This document shows positions 40,795 through 49,794 of a stretch of DNA of 64,000 nucleotides, in pieces. Below the pieces are notes generated by a model that saw only the letters and a list, made by a program, of their open reading frames with translations, was not told where the DNA came from and ran no database searches. Location: contig CAZTXP010000050.1 in NCBI GenBank assembly GCA_964617355.1, positions 1 through 64,000 of the forward strand, read 5' to 3'. The DNA is from CAZTDU01 sp964617355 (GTDB taxonomy: Bacteria > Pseudomonadota > Gammaproteobacteria > Burkholderiales > SG8-39). Made by a program: the position numbers and the translations under genes. Every line of letters begins with the position of its first letter. Position 1 is the stretch's first letter.

Positions 40795-41628
40795 ATGCCG
40801 ACCCGACTGTCCGACGTCGAGATCGATACCTACCGCCGCGACGGCTACCACTCCCCGCTGCGCGTGTTCTCGCCCGCCGAGGCAGCTGAACTGCGCGCGA
40901 GCCTGGAGGCCGCGGAATCCCGCGCAGGCGGGCCGCTGCAGGGCAAGTGGCGCGTGAAGACGCATTTGCTCTTCACCTGGGCCGACCGCATCGTGCACCA
41001 CCCGGCGATCCTGGATGCCGTGGAGGACCTCGTCGGGCCGGACATCCTCTGCTGGACCACCAACTTCTTCATCAAGGAGCCTTCGAGCCCCGGCTTCGTG
41101 TCGTGGCACCAGGACGCGACCTACTGGGGGCTCGATCCCGAGGAGGTGGTGACCGCGTGGGTGGCGCTCTCGCCGAGCACGCCCGAGAGCGGCTGCATGT
41201 GCGTGATCCCGGGTTCGCACACGGAGTCGCACATCCCGCACGTGGATACCTTCCACAAGGACAACCTGCTCACTCGCGGGCAGGAGATCGCGGTGCCGGT
41301 CGATGAATCCCGCGCCGTCGACATCGTGCTCGCGCCGGGCGAGATGTCGCTGCACGACATCAAGCTGGTGCACGGCTCGGCGCCGAACGCGTCGCGCGAC
41401 CGGCGCATCGGCCTCGCGATCCGCTACATCCCGACGCGCGTGAAGCAGACCCAGCAGCAGGATTCCGCGGTGCTGGTGCGCGGCACCGACCGTTACGGCC
41501 ACTTCGTGCTCGAGCCGCGCCCGAAGGCGGACCTGGACGACGCCGCGCTCGCCGCGCACGCGCAGGCCGTGGACCGCAAGTTCAAGGTGTTCTACCGCGG
41601 CACCGACAAGACGGGCTTTCGCGCCTAG
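40795..41628 (+). CDS. Phytanoyl-CoA dioxygenase (PhyH)-family Fe(II)/2-oxoglutarate oxygenase
   Basis: The 277-aa protein carries the facial triad His105-x-Asp107 in SWHQDATYWG and the distal His193 in KLVHGSAPN, with the later Arg for 2-oxoglutarate in GLAIRYIP. These enzymes hydroxylate unactivated carbons. It starts 14 bp after the Bug gene, so it belongs to the M20-hydroxylase-Bug unit. The substrate is unknown. Confidence 0.87.
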   Translation: MPTRLSDVEIDTYRRDGYHSPLRVFSPAEAAELRASLEAAESRAGGPLQGKWRVKTHLLFTWADRIVHHPAILDAVEDLVGPDILCWTTNFFIKEPSSPGFVSWHQDATYWGLDPEEVVTAWVALSPSTPESGCMCVIPGSHTESHIPHVDTFHKDNLLTRGQEIAVPVDESRAVDIVLAPGEMSLHDIKLVHGSAPNASRDRRIGLAIRYIPTRVKQTQQQDSAVLVRGTDRYGHFVLEPRPKADLDDAALAAHAQAVDRKFKVFYRGTDKTGFRA

Positions 41629-41771
41629 GACTGTCGTCGACGCGTTCGCGCGCCGGACGGATAGGTAAGGGCTACCGACTTCGGGCGCTGCGCGCGCCGC
41701 TAGCGGTCCGGCCCGGGATGGGGCCAGAATAGTCACGCAACGACGAGGGGCATCTCGGGGACGGAGGCTCG

Positions 41772-43751
41772 TTGACGGTGGCTTCGGGCAGGGGGCGTCG
41801 GTATGCAGGGCTGGTCGCGGTGCTCGCGGCCGGCTACCTCGCGCTGTGGCAGGTCGGCGCGCTGATGCCGGGCATGCAGTGGATGCCGCTGTGGTTCCAC
41901 AGCCTGATGGAGATCGTCGCCATCTCCGTGTCGGCGACGATCGTGGTGGTGGCGTGGAATGCGCGCGGCAAGGGGCGCGATCGCTCGTACGCCGTGCTTG
42001 CCGCAGGCTTCCTCGCGGTGGCGATTCTCGACTTCGGGCACGAGCGCTCGTTCGGCGGCATGCCGGATTTCGCTGGCCCGTCGGGAGTCGCCAAGGGCAT
42101 CTACTTCTGGTTCGCGGCGCGCTTCGGCGCGGCGCTGACGCTGCTCGCGGTCGCGTTGCCGCTGGGCGATACCGGCAAGGCCGAGGAGCCGGGCATGCGC
42201 GCGGTGCTGCTCGGGCTCACCGGGCTGCTGGTGGCCGGCACCTACGGCGTCATCCTCGGCAATCCCGGCGTGCTGCCGGTGGTGTGGCGCCCGATCACCG
42301 GCCTAACCGAGGCCAAGGTCGCGATCGAGTACGGGCTGATCGCGATCTTCCTTGCGGCCGGCCTGTTGCACCTGCGCGCGTGGCGCGCCGAAGGGTCGCC
42401 CGAGCGCCTGGGCATCGCCGCGGCGTGCGCGGTGTCGGCACTGAGCGAACTGTGCTTCACGCACTACAGCACCGTGACCGACGCGTTCCAGCTCGTCGGC
42501 CACCTCTACAAGGTCATCGCGTACCTGCTGCTCGCGCGGGCGGTGGTGGTGCACGGCATCGAGCGCCCGTACCAGCTCGCACAGCAGGAGGTCGAGGCCC
42601 GCACGCGCGCAGAGGCGCGCACGCGCGAACTGGTCGACCTCTTCGCGAGCTACATCTGGGAGGTCGACGCCGACCTGCGCTTCACCCACGTCGAGGGCGA
42701 GGGGCTGCACCTGCTCGGCATGGACGCGGCGCACATGCTCGGCAAGCGCCTCGGCGAGCTCGGCTACGGCATGGAGCTGATGCAGATGAGCCTCCAGGAG
42801 TTCGATGCCATGCGACGCCGGCGCGAGCCCTACCAGGGCGTGCGCGCTCGCATGCGGCGGCCGCGCGACGGCGAGATCCACTACCTGTCGCTCTGGGGCA
42901 CGCCGGTCTTCGGCGAGGACGGCGCCTTCCGCGGCTACCGCGGCATTACCCGCGACATCACCGAGCGCATGCGCCTCGAGCTCGCGCTCGCCGAGGCCAA
43001 CCGCGAGCTCGAGGCGCGCGTGCAGCGCCGCACCGAGGCGCTGCGCTCGGCAGTGCGCGAGCAGGAGGCGTTCGCGTACTCCGTGTCGCACGACCTGCGC
43101 GCGCCGCTGCGCGCGATCAACGGCTTCGCGCGCATGGTGATCGAGGACGAGGGCGAGCGCTTGTCCGAAGAGGGCCGGCGCCGGCTCGGCGTCATCGAGT
43201 ACGATGCCACGCGCATGGGCGTGCTGGTCGACGCGCTGCTGCGCCTCTCGCGCATCGGCCGCGAAGAACTGGCGCGCTCGCAGGTCGACCTCGCCGCGAT
43301 GGCGAGGCGCATCGCCGCGCGCTGCAGGGTCGAGTACCCGCGCGCCGAGTTCGAGTGCGCGGGCGTGCCCGCCGCGAATGGCGACGCCGCGATGCTCGAG
43401 CAACTGCTCGACAACCTCGTCGGCAACGCCTTCAAGTACTCGGCGCGCGTCGAGCGGCCGCGCGTGGAGTTCGGCTGGTCGGAGGGCGTTGCCGCCTGGT
43501 ACGTGAAGGACAACGGCGCCGGCTTCGAGCCGCAGTACACGCACAAGCTCTTCCGCGCCTTCGAGCGCCTGCATTCGCCCGCGGAATTCAGCGGCACGGG
43601 CATCGGGCTTGCGATCGCGGCGCGCGTGGTCGAGCGCCACGGCGGGCGCATCTGGGCCGAGTCGAAGCCGGGGGAGGGCGCGACCTTCTGGTTCACGCTG
43701 GGCGCCCCCGCGGCGGCCGGCGGGCCGCCGCCGGCCACGAAATCGGACTAG
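41772..43751 (+). CDS. Membrane sensor histidine kinase (MASE3-like, PAS, HisKA, HATPase)
   Basis: The 659-aa protein has about seven to eight N-terminal helices (about 12-265) resembling the MASE3 membrane sensor, a PAS domain (about 285-395) ending in the PAC segment YRGITRDITER, and a coiled coil. The kinase follows: phospho-acceptor His440 in SVSHDLRAPLRAI, N box DNLVGNAFKYSA, and G boxes VKDNGAGF and GTGIGLAI. It is most like phytochrome-type/hybrid kinases in the H box. There is no response regulator next to it. The start is a TTG with GGAGG upstream. It is convergent with tauD, overlapping by four bases. Confidence 0.88.
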   Translation: MTVASGRGRRYAGLVAVLAAGYLALWQVGALMPGMQWMPLWFHSLMEIVAISVSATIVVVAWNARGKGRDRSYAVLAAGFLAVAILDFGHERSFGGMPDFAGPSGVAKGIYFWFAARFGAALTLLAVALPLGDTGKAEEPGMRAVLLGLTGLLVAGTYGVILGNPGVLPVVWRPITGLTEAKVAIEYGLIAIFLAAGLLHLRAWRAEGSPERLGIAAACAVSALSELCFTHYSTVTDAFQLVGHLYKVIAYLLLARAVVVHGIERPYQLAQQEVEARTRAEARTRELVDLFASYIWEVDADLRFTHVEGEGLHLLGMDAAHMLGKRLGELGYGMELMQMSLQEFDAMRRRREPYQGVRARMRRPRDGEIHYLSLWGTPVFGEDGAFRGYRGITRDITERMRLELALAEANRELEARVQRRTEALRSAVREQEAFAYSVSHDLRAPLRAINGFARMVIEDEGERLSEEGRRRLGVIEYDATRMGVLVDALLRLSRIGREELARSQVDLAAMARRIAARCRVEYPRAEFECAGVPAANGDAAMLEQLLDNLVGNAFKYSARVERPRVEFGWSEGVAAWYVKDNGAGFEPQYTHKLFRAFERLHSPAEFSGTGIGLAIAARVVERHGGRIWAESKPGEGATFWFTLGAPAAAGGPPPATKSD

Positions 43752-44614
43752 AAGACCTCCGACCCCACCATGGTCGTGCGCTGCATGAAGCGCGGCTCGT
43801 CGGGGCCGTAGTCGACGTTGAGGGCGTGCTGGGTGGCCCAGTTGTCCCACATGACGACGTCGCCGACCTGCCACTTGTGGCGGTACACGGTCTCGGCGCG
43901 GCCGATGTACGAAAAGAGTTCGTCCAGCAGCGCGCGCGACTCGGCCTCCGGCATGCCGACCACGCGGATGGTGAAGCCCTCGTTCACGAAGAGGCACTTT
44001 CGGCCGGTCTCGGGGTGCACCTTCACCATCGGGTGCTCGACGTCCGGCAGCGTCGCGCGGCGCTCGTCGCTGATGGTCACTTCCTGCCCGGCGTTGCGGC
44101 GCGAGGCGATGTAGCGGTCCCAGAAGCGGTGCACGGCCTTGCGGCCTTCGATCGAGGCCTTCAATCGCTCCGGCAGGGAATCGTAGATCGCGGCCGTGCT
44201 GCAGAACGAGGTGTCGCCCATCGCCACGCCATTGCGGAACGGGATGATGTGCGACTGCATGATCGAGCCCCGGCTCGGGCGCGAGGTGTACGAGAGGTCG
44301 GTGTGCCAGTACGCGCCGGCGTCCGCGATGGCGATGGCCTTGCCGCTGGCGTCCTTGATGTTGCCGATGCGGTAGAGCTCGGGGTGCTCGGGCGAGACGT
44401 ACTCGCGCAGCACGTGGATCTCGAGTTCGCCGAAGTGACGGCTGAATTCGACGTGGCGCTCGTCGGACATCTTCTGCCCGCGGATCAGCAGCACCGAATA
44501 ATCGGCGTAGGCCTTCTTCAGCGCCGCGTAGGTGGCGTCGTCGAGTTCGTTCGAGAGATCGAGGCCGAGGATCTCGGCGCCAAAGGCATCGCTGAGCTTG
44601 CGGATTTGTAGCAT
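43748..44614 (-). CDS. TauD/TfdA-family dioxygenase
   Basis: The 288-aa Fe(II)/2-oxoglutarate dioxygenase carries the HxD pair His104/Asp106 in YWHTDLSYT, the distal His263 in NWATQHALN and an Arg in the following strand (RFMQRTT). TauD-like enzymes release sulfite from taurine or cleave aryl/alkyl ethers; the substrate is not evident. It diverges from a Bug-family binding-protein gene 89 bp away, which may supply its substrate. Confidence 0.88.
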   Translation of the reverse strand: MLQIRKLSDAFGAEILGLDLSNELDDATYAALKKAYADYSVLLIRGQKMSDERHVEFSRHFGELEIHVLREYVSPEHPELYRIGNIKDASGKAIAIADAGAYWHTDLSYTSRPSRGSIMQSHIIPFRNGVAMGDTSFCSTAAIYDSLPERLKASIEGRKAVHRFWDRYIASRRNAGQEVTISDERRATLPDVEHPMVKVHPETGRKCLFVNEGFTIRVVGMPEAESRALLDELFSYIGRAETVYRHKWQVGDVVMWDNWATQHALNVDYGPDEPRFMQRTTMVGSEVF

Positions 44615-44703
44615 GGTGGCGTGGCGAGAAACGGTCTTGGCCGCTGGAGTGCGGCGAGTCTACACTCGACGTTCGCCATCGTTTCTCTCGGGAGGAGGAA
44701 CCC

Positions 44704-45663
44704 ATGCGTCGTTTCGCCATCATGATCTGCGCCGCGCTCGCCGCGGCGAACGCCCACGCGCAGGAGTGGCCCTCGAAGCCGGTCCGGATCGTCGTCCCCT
44801 ATGCCGCCGGGGGCACGTCGGACGTGCTCGCGCGCCTGATGGGCCAGCGCCTCTCCGAGGCGTGGGGCCAGCCGGTGGTGGTCGAGAACCGCGCCGGCGC
44901 CAACGGCAACGTGGGCTCGGACGTCGTCGCCAAGTCGCCCGCCGACGGCTACACGCTGCTGCTGGGCACCTCGGGCTCGAACGCGGTGAACCCGTCGCTC
45001 TACAAGACCATGCCCTACGACGCGAAGCGCGACCTCGTCTACGCCGCGCCGATCGCCTCGACCGCGAACGTGCTGCTGGTGAACCCGGCTTCGCCGCACC
45101 AGAATCTCAAGAGCCTGCTCGACGCCGCGCGCGCGAACCCCGGCAAGGTGAGCTACGGCTCCTCGGGCGTGGGCAGCGTGCTGCACCTGTGCGGCGTGAT
45201 GGTCACGCAGAAGACCGGCATCCAGTGGACGCACATCGCCTACAAGGGCACGGGGCCGAGCCTCACCGACCTGATGGGCGGCCAGATCGACAGCGTGTTC
45301 TCCAACCTGCCCGCGGTGGTGCCGCAGATCCAGTCCGGCAAGATGCGCGCGCTCGCTGTGACGAGCGGCGAGCGCGACGCCAGCGTTCCGAACGTGCCGA
45401 CGATGATCGAGGCGGGCATCGCCGACTACAACCTGAGCTCGTGGTTCGGCCTCTTCGCCCCCGCCGGCACGCCGCGCGACGCGATCCGCAAGCTGAACGC
45501 CGAGGTGAACCGGCAGATGCAGATCCCCGACGTGCGGCAGAAGCTGCTGGGCCTCGGCGCCGTGCCGCAGCCGATGGGTGCGGACGAGGCGAACAGGTTC
45601 TTCCACGACGAGCTTGCGCGCTGGGCGGGCGTGGTGAGGGCCTCGGGGGCGACGGCGGACTGA
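44704..45663 (+). CDS. Bug-family tripartite tricarboxylate transporter substrate-binding protein
   Basis: The 319-aa protein has a signal peptide (MRRFAIMICAALAAANAHA) and the Bug motifs: WPSKPVRIVVPYAAGGTSDVLAR, VVVENRAGANGN and SYGSSGVGS. A strong GGGAGGAGG ribosome binding site precedes the ATG. It is distinct from the Bug protein at 39830. The divergent TauD dioxygenase suggests uptake of the dioxygenase substrate. No transporter membrane subunits are nearby. Confidence 0.9.
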   Translation: MRRFAIMICAALAAANAHAQEWPSKPVRIVVPYAAGGTSDVLARLMGQRLSEAWGQPVVVENRAGANGNVGSDVVAKSPADGYTLLLGTSGSNAVNPSLYKTMPYDAKRDLVYAAPIASTANVLLVNPASPHQNLKSLLDAARANPGKVSYGSSGVGSVLHLCGVMVTQKTGIQWTHIAYKGTGPSLTDLMGGQIDSVFSNLPAVVPQIQSGKMRALAVTSGERDASVPNVPTMIEAGIADYNLSSWFGLFAPAGTPRDAIRKLNAEVNRQMQIPDVRQKLLGLGAVPQPMGADEANRFFHDELARWAGVVRASGATAD

Positions 45664-45972
45664 CGTGGCGAAGAGGGCGGGGATGGTGCTGCAGGAGCGG
45701 GGGTATCCGATCCCGTGCGTGGCCGAGTTGCGGCGATCGTCGTATCGGCCGCGGGGTACCCGCAGCAGGGTCGGCGAAAGACGGGCCTCGCCGCATTCTT
45801 CGCGGCGTCCCCTCTCGTGGGAATCGAGCTCGACATAGGGCGAAATCGCAATAGGGCGCGCCCCGTCGACCTCCAGGTCAGGTTCGCACGAGGCATCGCG
45901 ATGCTCCTCCCGGCCGCGACGCAGCGACGCCGCCGTGAGGCGCGCTGGGGATCGGTGTCTGCCTGGCGGTGA
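45664..45972. other. 309-bp stretch without a supported gene
   Basis: I see no convincing coding region, tRNA or terminator here. A short plus-strand open frame exists at 45715-45972 but has no ribosome binding site or family character. The stretch marks the change from the catabolic region to the accessory region. Confidence 0.5.
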
Positions 45973-46692
45973 TCAGGCTGGCCGGCGACGAACGCGCATC
46001 TGCCGGCGAATCGCCGCGAATGCATGTGCGACGAACAATGTGCTCGCTACGAGGTCGATCCAAGCGGCGTATCGACTGTCGCCCATGTAGACGCGGTAGT
46101 CGAGAACCCCGTTTCCGAGACTCCATCCGTCGCGCTGGCCGGCGAACGATGCGTACCCGAACACCTGTGCCAGGTAGAACACGGCGCCCAGGGCGAAGCC
46201 CGCACGCGGGGCGGTAGGCAGCAGGTCCATCGCCACTAGCCCGAGCAAGGCGATCGCGATTCCCCACGCCTTGGACATGGTGGGATAGATGCCGACCCAG
46301 GTCTTGACGGTCGAGAACGGGCCCGGAACGAGCACGATGCAGACCGCCGTACTCGCGACCAGTACCGCATAGAGCATCAATTCGAAGCGGTCCAGCCGGC
46401 TGGCCGGCCAGTCCCGCCAGCGCGGCGCGCGCGCACGCACCAGGAGCACCGCGCCGATCGCGCACACGAACGGCGTTACGTAGATCGCGAACACGATGCC
46501 GGGCGTCAACGGGAGGGTCAACGACAACGTCAGGATCAGGATCGCCCCGATGGCCACGCCTGATGCGAGCAGCGTGGTCCTGCCCAGGATCCGCATCCGG
46601 GTCCGGACCGTGCCGGGCACCATGATCGTCGCGATGATCGGTACGGCCGCGAACGCGCAGATCCAATAGGGCAGGAATTTGAAGTATCCCAT
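45973..46692 (-). CDS. Multipass membrane protein of unknown function
   Basis: The 239-aa protein has about seven hydrophobic helices: about 7-26, 35-55, 60-78, 92-112, 130-146, 155-172 and 205-225. It ends in a basic tail (RRQMRVRRRPA). I do not recognise a family. The start at 46692 is chosen because it begins the first helix; an upstream in-frame extension would overlap the antitoxin gene and lacks character. It is divergent from the toxin-antitoxin pair, 138 bp away. Confidence 0.6.
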   Translation of the reverse strand: MGYFKFLPYWICAFAAVPIIATIMVPGTVRTRMRILGRTTLLASGVAIGAILILTLSLTLPLTPGIVFAIYVTPFVCAIGAVLLVRARAPRWRDWPASRLDRFELMLYAVLVASTAVCIVLVPGPFSTVKTWVGIYPTMSKAWGIAIALLGLVAMDLLPTAPRAGFALGAVFYLAQVFGYASFAGQRDGWSLGNGVLDYRVYMGDSRYAAWIDLVASTLFVAHAFAAIRRQMRVRRRPA

Positions 46693-46830
46693 TGTCCGAT
46701 CATCGCATTCGACAAGCAGTTGCGCGTGTCGTGCATGGGGGAATCGGTGCGAAAGCGCACCTTCCAGTCCGGTGACGTGGCCCGTGCCAGCGCGGGTTGC
46801 CAAAATGTACAAAATATTCAAAAATTGACC

Positions 46831-47310
46831 ATGAGTACGATCACCGCCACCCGCGCCCGCCAGAATTTCGCCGAGCTGATCGAGCGCGCCATCGCCGGCG
46901 AGGAGACCGCCATCGAGCGCCACGGGCGCGTGGTGGCGCGGCTCGTGCCGGCCGGCCGCCCCTCGGGCGCGTCGGCGACGCCGGTGGCGCCGGTGGTCGG
47001 CCTGCCCGAGCAGGCGCCGCTTTCCCGCATCCTTCGCGAGCGCGCCTCGAAGCGGCTGCAGACCGCCGCGCCGCGCGCGTCCGCCGCGCTGGCGAGGCTC
47101 GAGGCGGCAGGCGTGCGGGCCCGCATCATCGGCTCGATGGCGCGCGGCGCCTTTCGCGCGAGTTCGGACGTCGACTTCCTCGTCGAGGACCGCGGCCCGC
47201 TCGACGACGCCGCCATCGAGGCGGTCGTGCGCGCCGAGATGAAGGGCTTCCCGTTCGACCTCGTCTACGCGGATCGCGTGCCGCCGGCGCTGCGCGAGGT
47301 GCTGCGATGA
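46831..47310 (+). CDS. mntA: Antitoxin: Phd/YefM-like DNA-binding domain fused to MntA nucleotidyltransferase
   Basis: Residues 1-45 resemble the Phd/YefM antitoxin fold (TATRARQNFAELIERAIAGE ... GRVVARLVPAG). Residues about 80-159 are a minimal nucleotidyltransferase with the exact MntA signature GS-x10-DxD: Gly101-Ser102 and Asp113/Asp115. In HepT/MntA systems MntA adds AMP units to a tyrosine of the HEPN toxin. The N-terminal DNA-binding domain would let the antitoxin repress its own promoter; typical MntA proteins lack it. The upstream DNA is AT-rich (46801-46827) and has no clear ribosome binding site. The stop overlaps the toxin start (ATGA). Confidence 0.85.
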   Translation: MSTITATRARQNFAELIERAIAGEETAIERHGRVVARLVPAGRPSGASATPVAPVVGLPEQAPLSRILRERASKRLQTAAPRASAALARLEAAGVRARIIGSMARGAFRASSDVDFLVEDRGPLDDAAIEAVVRAEMKGFPFDLVYADRVPPALREVLR

Positions 47311-47792
47311 CGCACCCGATCTTCGCCCGGCTAGACCAGCAGCTCGCCGCCGCCGAGGCGGAACTGCGCAACCTCGAGCATTCCCATGCGCGCAGCGAGG
47401 CCCTGCGCACCGGCCACCCGAAGCTCTACGACGAGTGGACGCACCGCTCGGCCCTCGCCGAAGGCATCCGTTCGGTCTTCACGGGCCTGGAGGGCGTGAT
47501 GGCCGCGGTGGCCACCGAGATCGACGGATACGAAGCCCCGGCCGCCGGCGGCTGGCACGAGAAGCTCGTCGACCAGATGGCCGTGCCGATCGACGGCGTT
47601 CGCGAGGCGCTGCTCGACGCCAACCTGCGCGCCATGCTCCACGAGCTGCGGCGCTTCAGGCACGTGCTGCACCACAACTACGCGCAGCACCTCGACACGA
47701 AGCGGGTGCTCGAGAACTACCGGCTGCTGCGCAAGGCGTTCGCGGCGTTCAAGGCCGCCTACCGCAAGCTCTCGGCGGCGCTGCAGGGCTAG
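47307..47792 (+). CDS. hepT: HEPN-family toxin (HepT-like)
   Basis: The 161-aa mostly helical protein carries the HepT hallmark R-x4-H-x-Y at Arg118, His123 and Tyr125 (RHVLHHNY). Arg and His form the RNase site, and Tyr is the residue modified by MntA in characterised systems. Translational coupling with the mntA-like gene completes the pair. It is about 20-30 residues longer than minimal HepT proteins, with extra sequence at the N-terminus. It overlaps the convergent gene by four bases. Confidence 0.85.
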   Translation: MTHPIFARLDQQLAAAEAELRNLEHSHARSEALRTGHPKLYDEWTHRSALAEGIRSVFTGLEGVMAAVATEIDGYEAPAAGGWHEKLVDQMAVPIDGVREALLDANLRAMLHELRRFRHVLHHNYAQHLDTKRVLENYRLLRKAFAAFKAAYRKLSAALQG

Positions 47793-48058
47793 GCGCGGCC
47801 CGTCGAAGGCCGGCGCAGGTGCCGCCTGCGCAACGGCCCGCACGCGATGTGCCGCCGCGCGACGAGGCCCTTCAGCTCCGAGCGCGGCACGAGGCGATCC
47901 TCGCGCGCCATGACGAGCGCCTGCTGCAGGAACTCGTCCCACGTGCAGCGGTAGTTGATCGGGATGAAGTGGATGCCGTAGGTCTTCAGCAGGCGGCCGT
48001 CGCGGTGGAACACGTCGACCTTGCGGAAGTCTTCCTTGAGCGGGGCGTTGGGGGTCAT
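47789..48058 (-). CDS. Hypothetical protein, 89 aa
   Basis: A small soluble protein: acidic/basic N-terminal half (LKEDFRKVDVFHRDGRLLK) and an Arg-rich C-terminus (HIACGPLRRRHLRRPS). No family recognised. The ATG at 48058 has a CGGAG ribosome binding site; the longer upstream frame does not. It is divergent from the PcfJ-like gene, and the first copy of the 17-bp palindrome lies 45 bp upstream of it. Confidence 0.5.
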   Translation of the reverse strand: MTPNAPLKEDFRKVDVFHRDGRLLKTYGIHFIPINYRCTWDEFLQQALVMAREDRLVPRSELKGLVARRHIACGPLRRRHLRRPSTGRA

Positions 48059-48102
48059 GGTGGGGCTCCGGTGGGTGGGCGAGGGGATTGTGGGGCGGGG
48101 GT

Positions 48103-48135
48103 GGCTCACGGGGTGAGCCTCGCGCCTCCGATACT
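48103..48135. promoter_or_regulatory. Palindrome-promoter element, copy 1
   Basis: GGCTCAC (48103-48109), three bases, then GTGAGCC (48113-48119), a perfect inverted repeat. Eleven bases further on is the -10-like GATACT (48130-48135). The palindrome occupies the -35 position. The same layout occurs at 50071, 51200 and 53807. This copy can serve the PcfJ-like gene and perhaps the divergent small gene. Confidence 0.75.
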
Positions 48136-48219
48136 GGGCTTGCACGACAACGCAACCCGCACCCCACGGAGGCCATCGCCAACACCAACCGCCGCTACCC
48201 CATCCGCCCGTCGCTCGCC

Positions 48220-49749
48220 GTGCAGGCGAGCTGCGGGGTATCCGAATTCGCCGGCCGCCGGCTGCTCGCCGACCGGCTCGATGTGCTGTTCGCGTGGGCC
48301 TCGCAGCGCATGCTCGAGCCGCCCGAGGTGCTGCGCTTCGGCGAGGTGCGCATCGTCCAGGTATTCGAGCACATCGGCTACGCCTTCATCGATCGCCTGC
48401 ATCGCGTGGCGCCGGTGCGGCGCATGGACGACGGCCGCTGGGTCGTCCAGCGCTACACCACCGACCTCGCGCGCCCGCTGTGCCGGCCCGGCTTTCTCGA
48501 GGAGGCGGTGCGCCGCCTCGGCCTCTCGGACAACTTCCCGCAGCGCGGCCTCTTCGGCCCGGGCTGGCACCCGGTCTTTCCGAGCGAGCACGACCGGTGG
48601 CTCTGCCACGCCGCGTACGCGCGCCTGGTCGGCGACCCGTGGTTCCGCGCGTTGCGGCGGCAGGCGCTGCCGCGGGCGCTCGCGCTCGACCCCGAGGTCA
48701 TGCGCCTCGCGCGCCTGGCGCGGCCGCTTCCGCATCGCGACTCGGTGACCAACATCGACTACTCGCTCGCGTGGCGCCATCGCGCGCTCTTCGCCGACGT
48801 GCACGCCGAGACGCCGGGCCTCCTGCCACTGGTGCGCATGGGTCTGCACGAGCGCACGCTGCGGCCCGCGAGCAACGTCGTCGGCCAGTTGAAGGCGGGC
48901 CTGCGCGCGAACGGCGTCACCGAGGCAGGCTGGCGCTACCTTGCGCGGCACGGCGCGCGCCTCCTGCGCCCGGCGTGGCGCGTGGCCGTCGGCGGGGCGA
49001 GCATGAACGTCGCGATCCACTACCTGCGCGCGCTGCAGGCGGCGGGCCTGCCGCCCCCACCGCCGCCGAGCTTCGTGGCGGCGTGGCTCGCCGGGATCGG
49101 CGTGCGCGTGAACTTCCACGACGGCTGGTGCGACGTGCCGGCCGCGGTGATGGGTCTCGCGCTGCGCGAGGCGCACGCCCGCCGCCGCGGCGCTAACCTC
49201 GCCAACCTCGTGCGCGAGTTCGGCAACGTCGCCCCGTGGGCCGCGGACGAGCGCGTGCGCCTAGACAAGCCCCAGCGCCGCGCCGGCTGGGAGGCCCTCG
49301 TGCGCCGGCACTTCGACTGGCTCTTCGAAGAGCACGAGCGCGCGGTGGACAACCACGCCGTCTGGACGAGCGCCCTTGGCGAATGCGACGTCGATGGCTT
49401 TCGCGTCGTGCCGCTCACCTCCGACGCTGCGCTCCTCGAGGAAGCGCAGGCCATGCGCCACTGCGTGCGCAACTTCACGCCCGACTGCATGGATCGCGAA
49501 GTGCGCATTTTCTCGCTGCGCGATGCCGCCAGCGGCGCGCGCGTGGCCACCCTGGGCATCGCCCGCAAGCCTGAAGGCTGGCGCCTCTTCGACGCCAAGG
49601 CCGCGGGCAACTTCGAAGCCAGCGCCCGCGCGCGGCTGGCGGGGATGGCGGTGGCGGAGGCGTATGAGAGGCGGGAGGGGGAGGGCGCGCCACCCGTGGA
49701 CGCTACGCTGGCAGCGGCAGTTCCAGGTAGTCGCGGCGACGCAGCCTGA
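48220..49749 (+). CDS. PcfJ-like domain protein
   Basis: The C-terminal third (about residues 400-480) matches the PcfJ-like pattern: LLEEAQAMRHCVRNFTPDC, with HC, followed by IFSLRDAASGARVATLGI. The rest is rich in Arg/Leu/His with no clear domain. PcfJ proteins are found on mobile elements and are of unknown function. The start is uncertain. A frame opens at TTG 48088, but the promoter-like element ends near 48135, so that codon would be upstream of transcription. A GGAGG at 48168 points to about 48175-48180, where the only near-start codon is ATC. GTG 48220 is the first normal start downstream. Confidence 0.65.
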   Translation: MQASCGVSEFAGRRLLADRLDVLFAWASQRMLEPPEVLRFGEVRIVQVFEHIGYAFIDRLHRVAPVRRMDDGRWVVQRYTTDLARPLCRPGFLEEAVRRLGLSDNFPQRGLFGPGWHPVFPSEHDRWLCHAAYARLVGDPWFRALRRQALPRALALDPEVMRLARLARPLPHRDSVTNIDYSLAWRHRALFADVHAETPGLLPLVRMGLHERTLRPASNVVGQLKAGLRANGVTEAGWRYLARHGARLLRPAWRVAVGGASMNVAIHYLRALQAAGLPPPPPPSFVAAWLAGIGVRVNFHDGWCDVPAAVMGLALREAHARRRGANLANLVREFGNVAPWAADERVRLDKPQRRAGWEALVRRHFDWLFEEHERAVDNHAVWTSALGECDVDGFRVVPLTSDAALLEEAQAMRHCVRNFTPDCMDREVRIFSLRDAASGARVATLGIARKPEGWRLFDAKAAGNFEASARARLAGMAVAEAYERREGEGAPPVDATLAAAVPGSRGDAA

Positions 49750-49794
49750 CCAGGGCTCCCGCGATATCCGCTGCCATCGACTGCAGCCGCGGGA

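Noticed and set aside
41629..41771. Possible tRNA or small RNA before the histidine kinase
   Set aside because: No cloverleaf, no T-loop consensus and no terminator; only a ribosome binding site for the kinase is evident.
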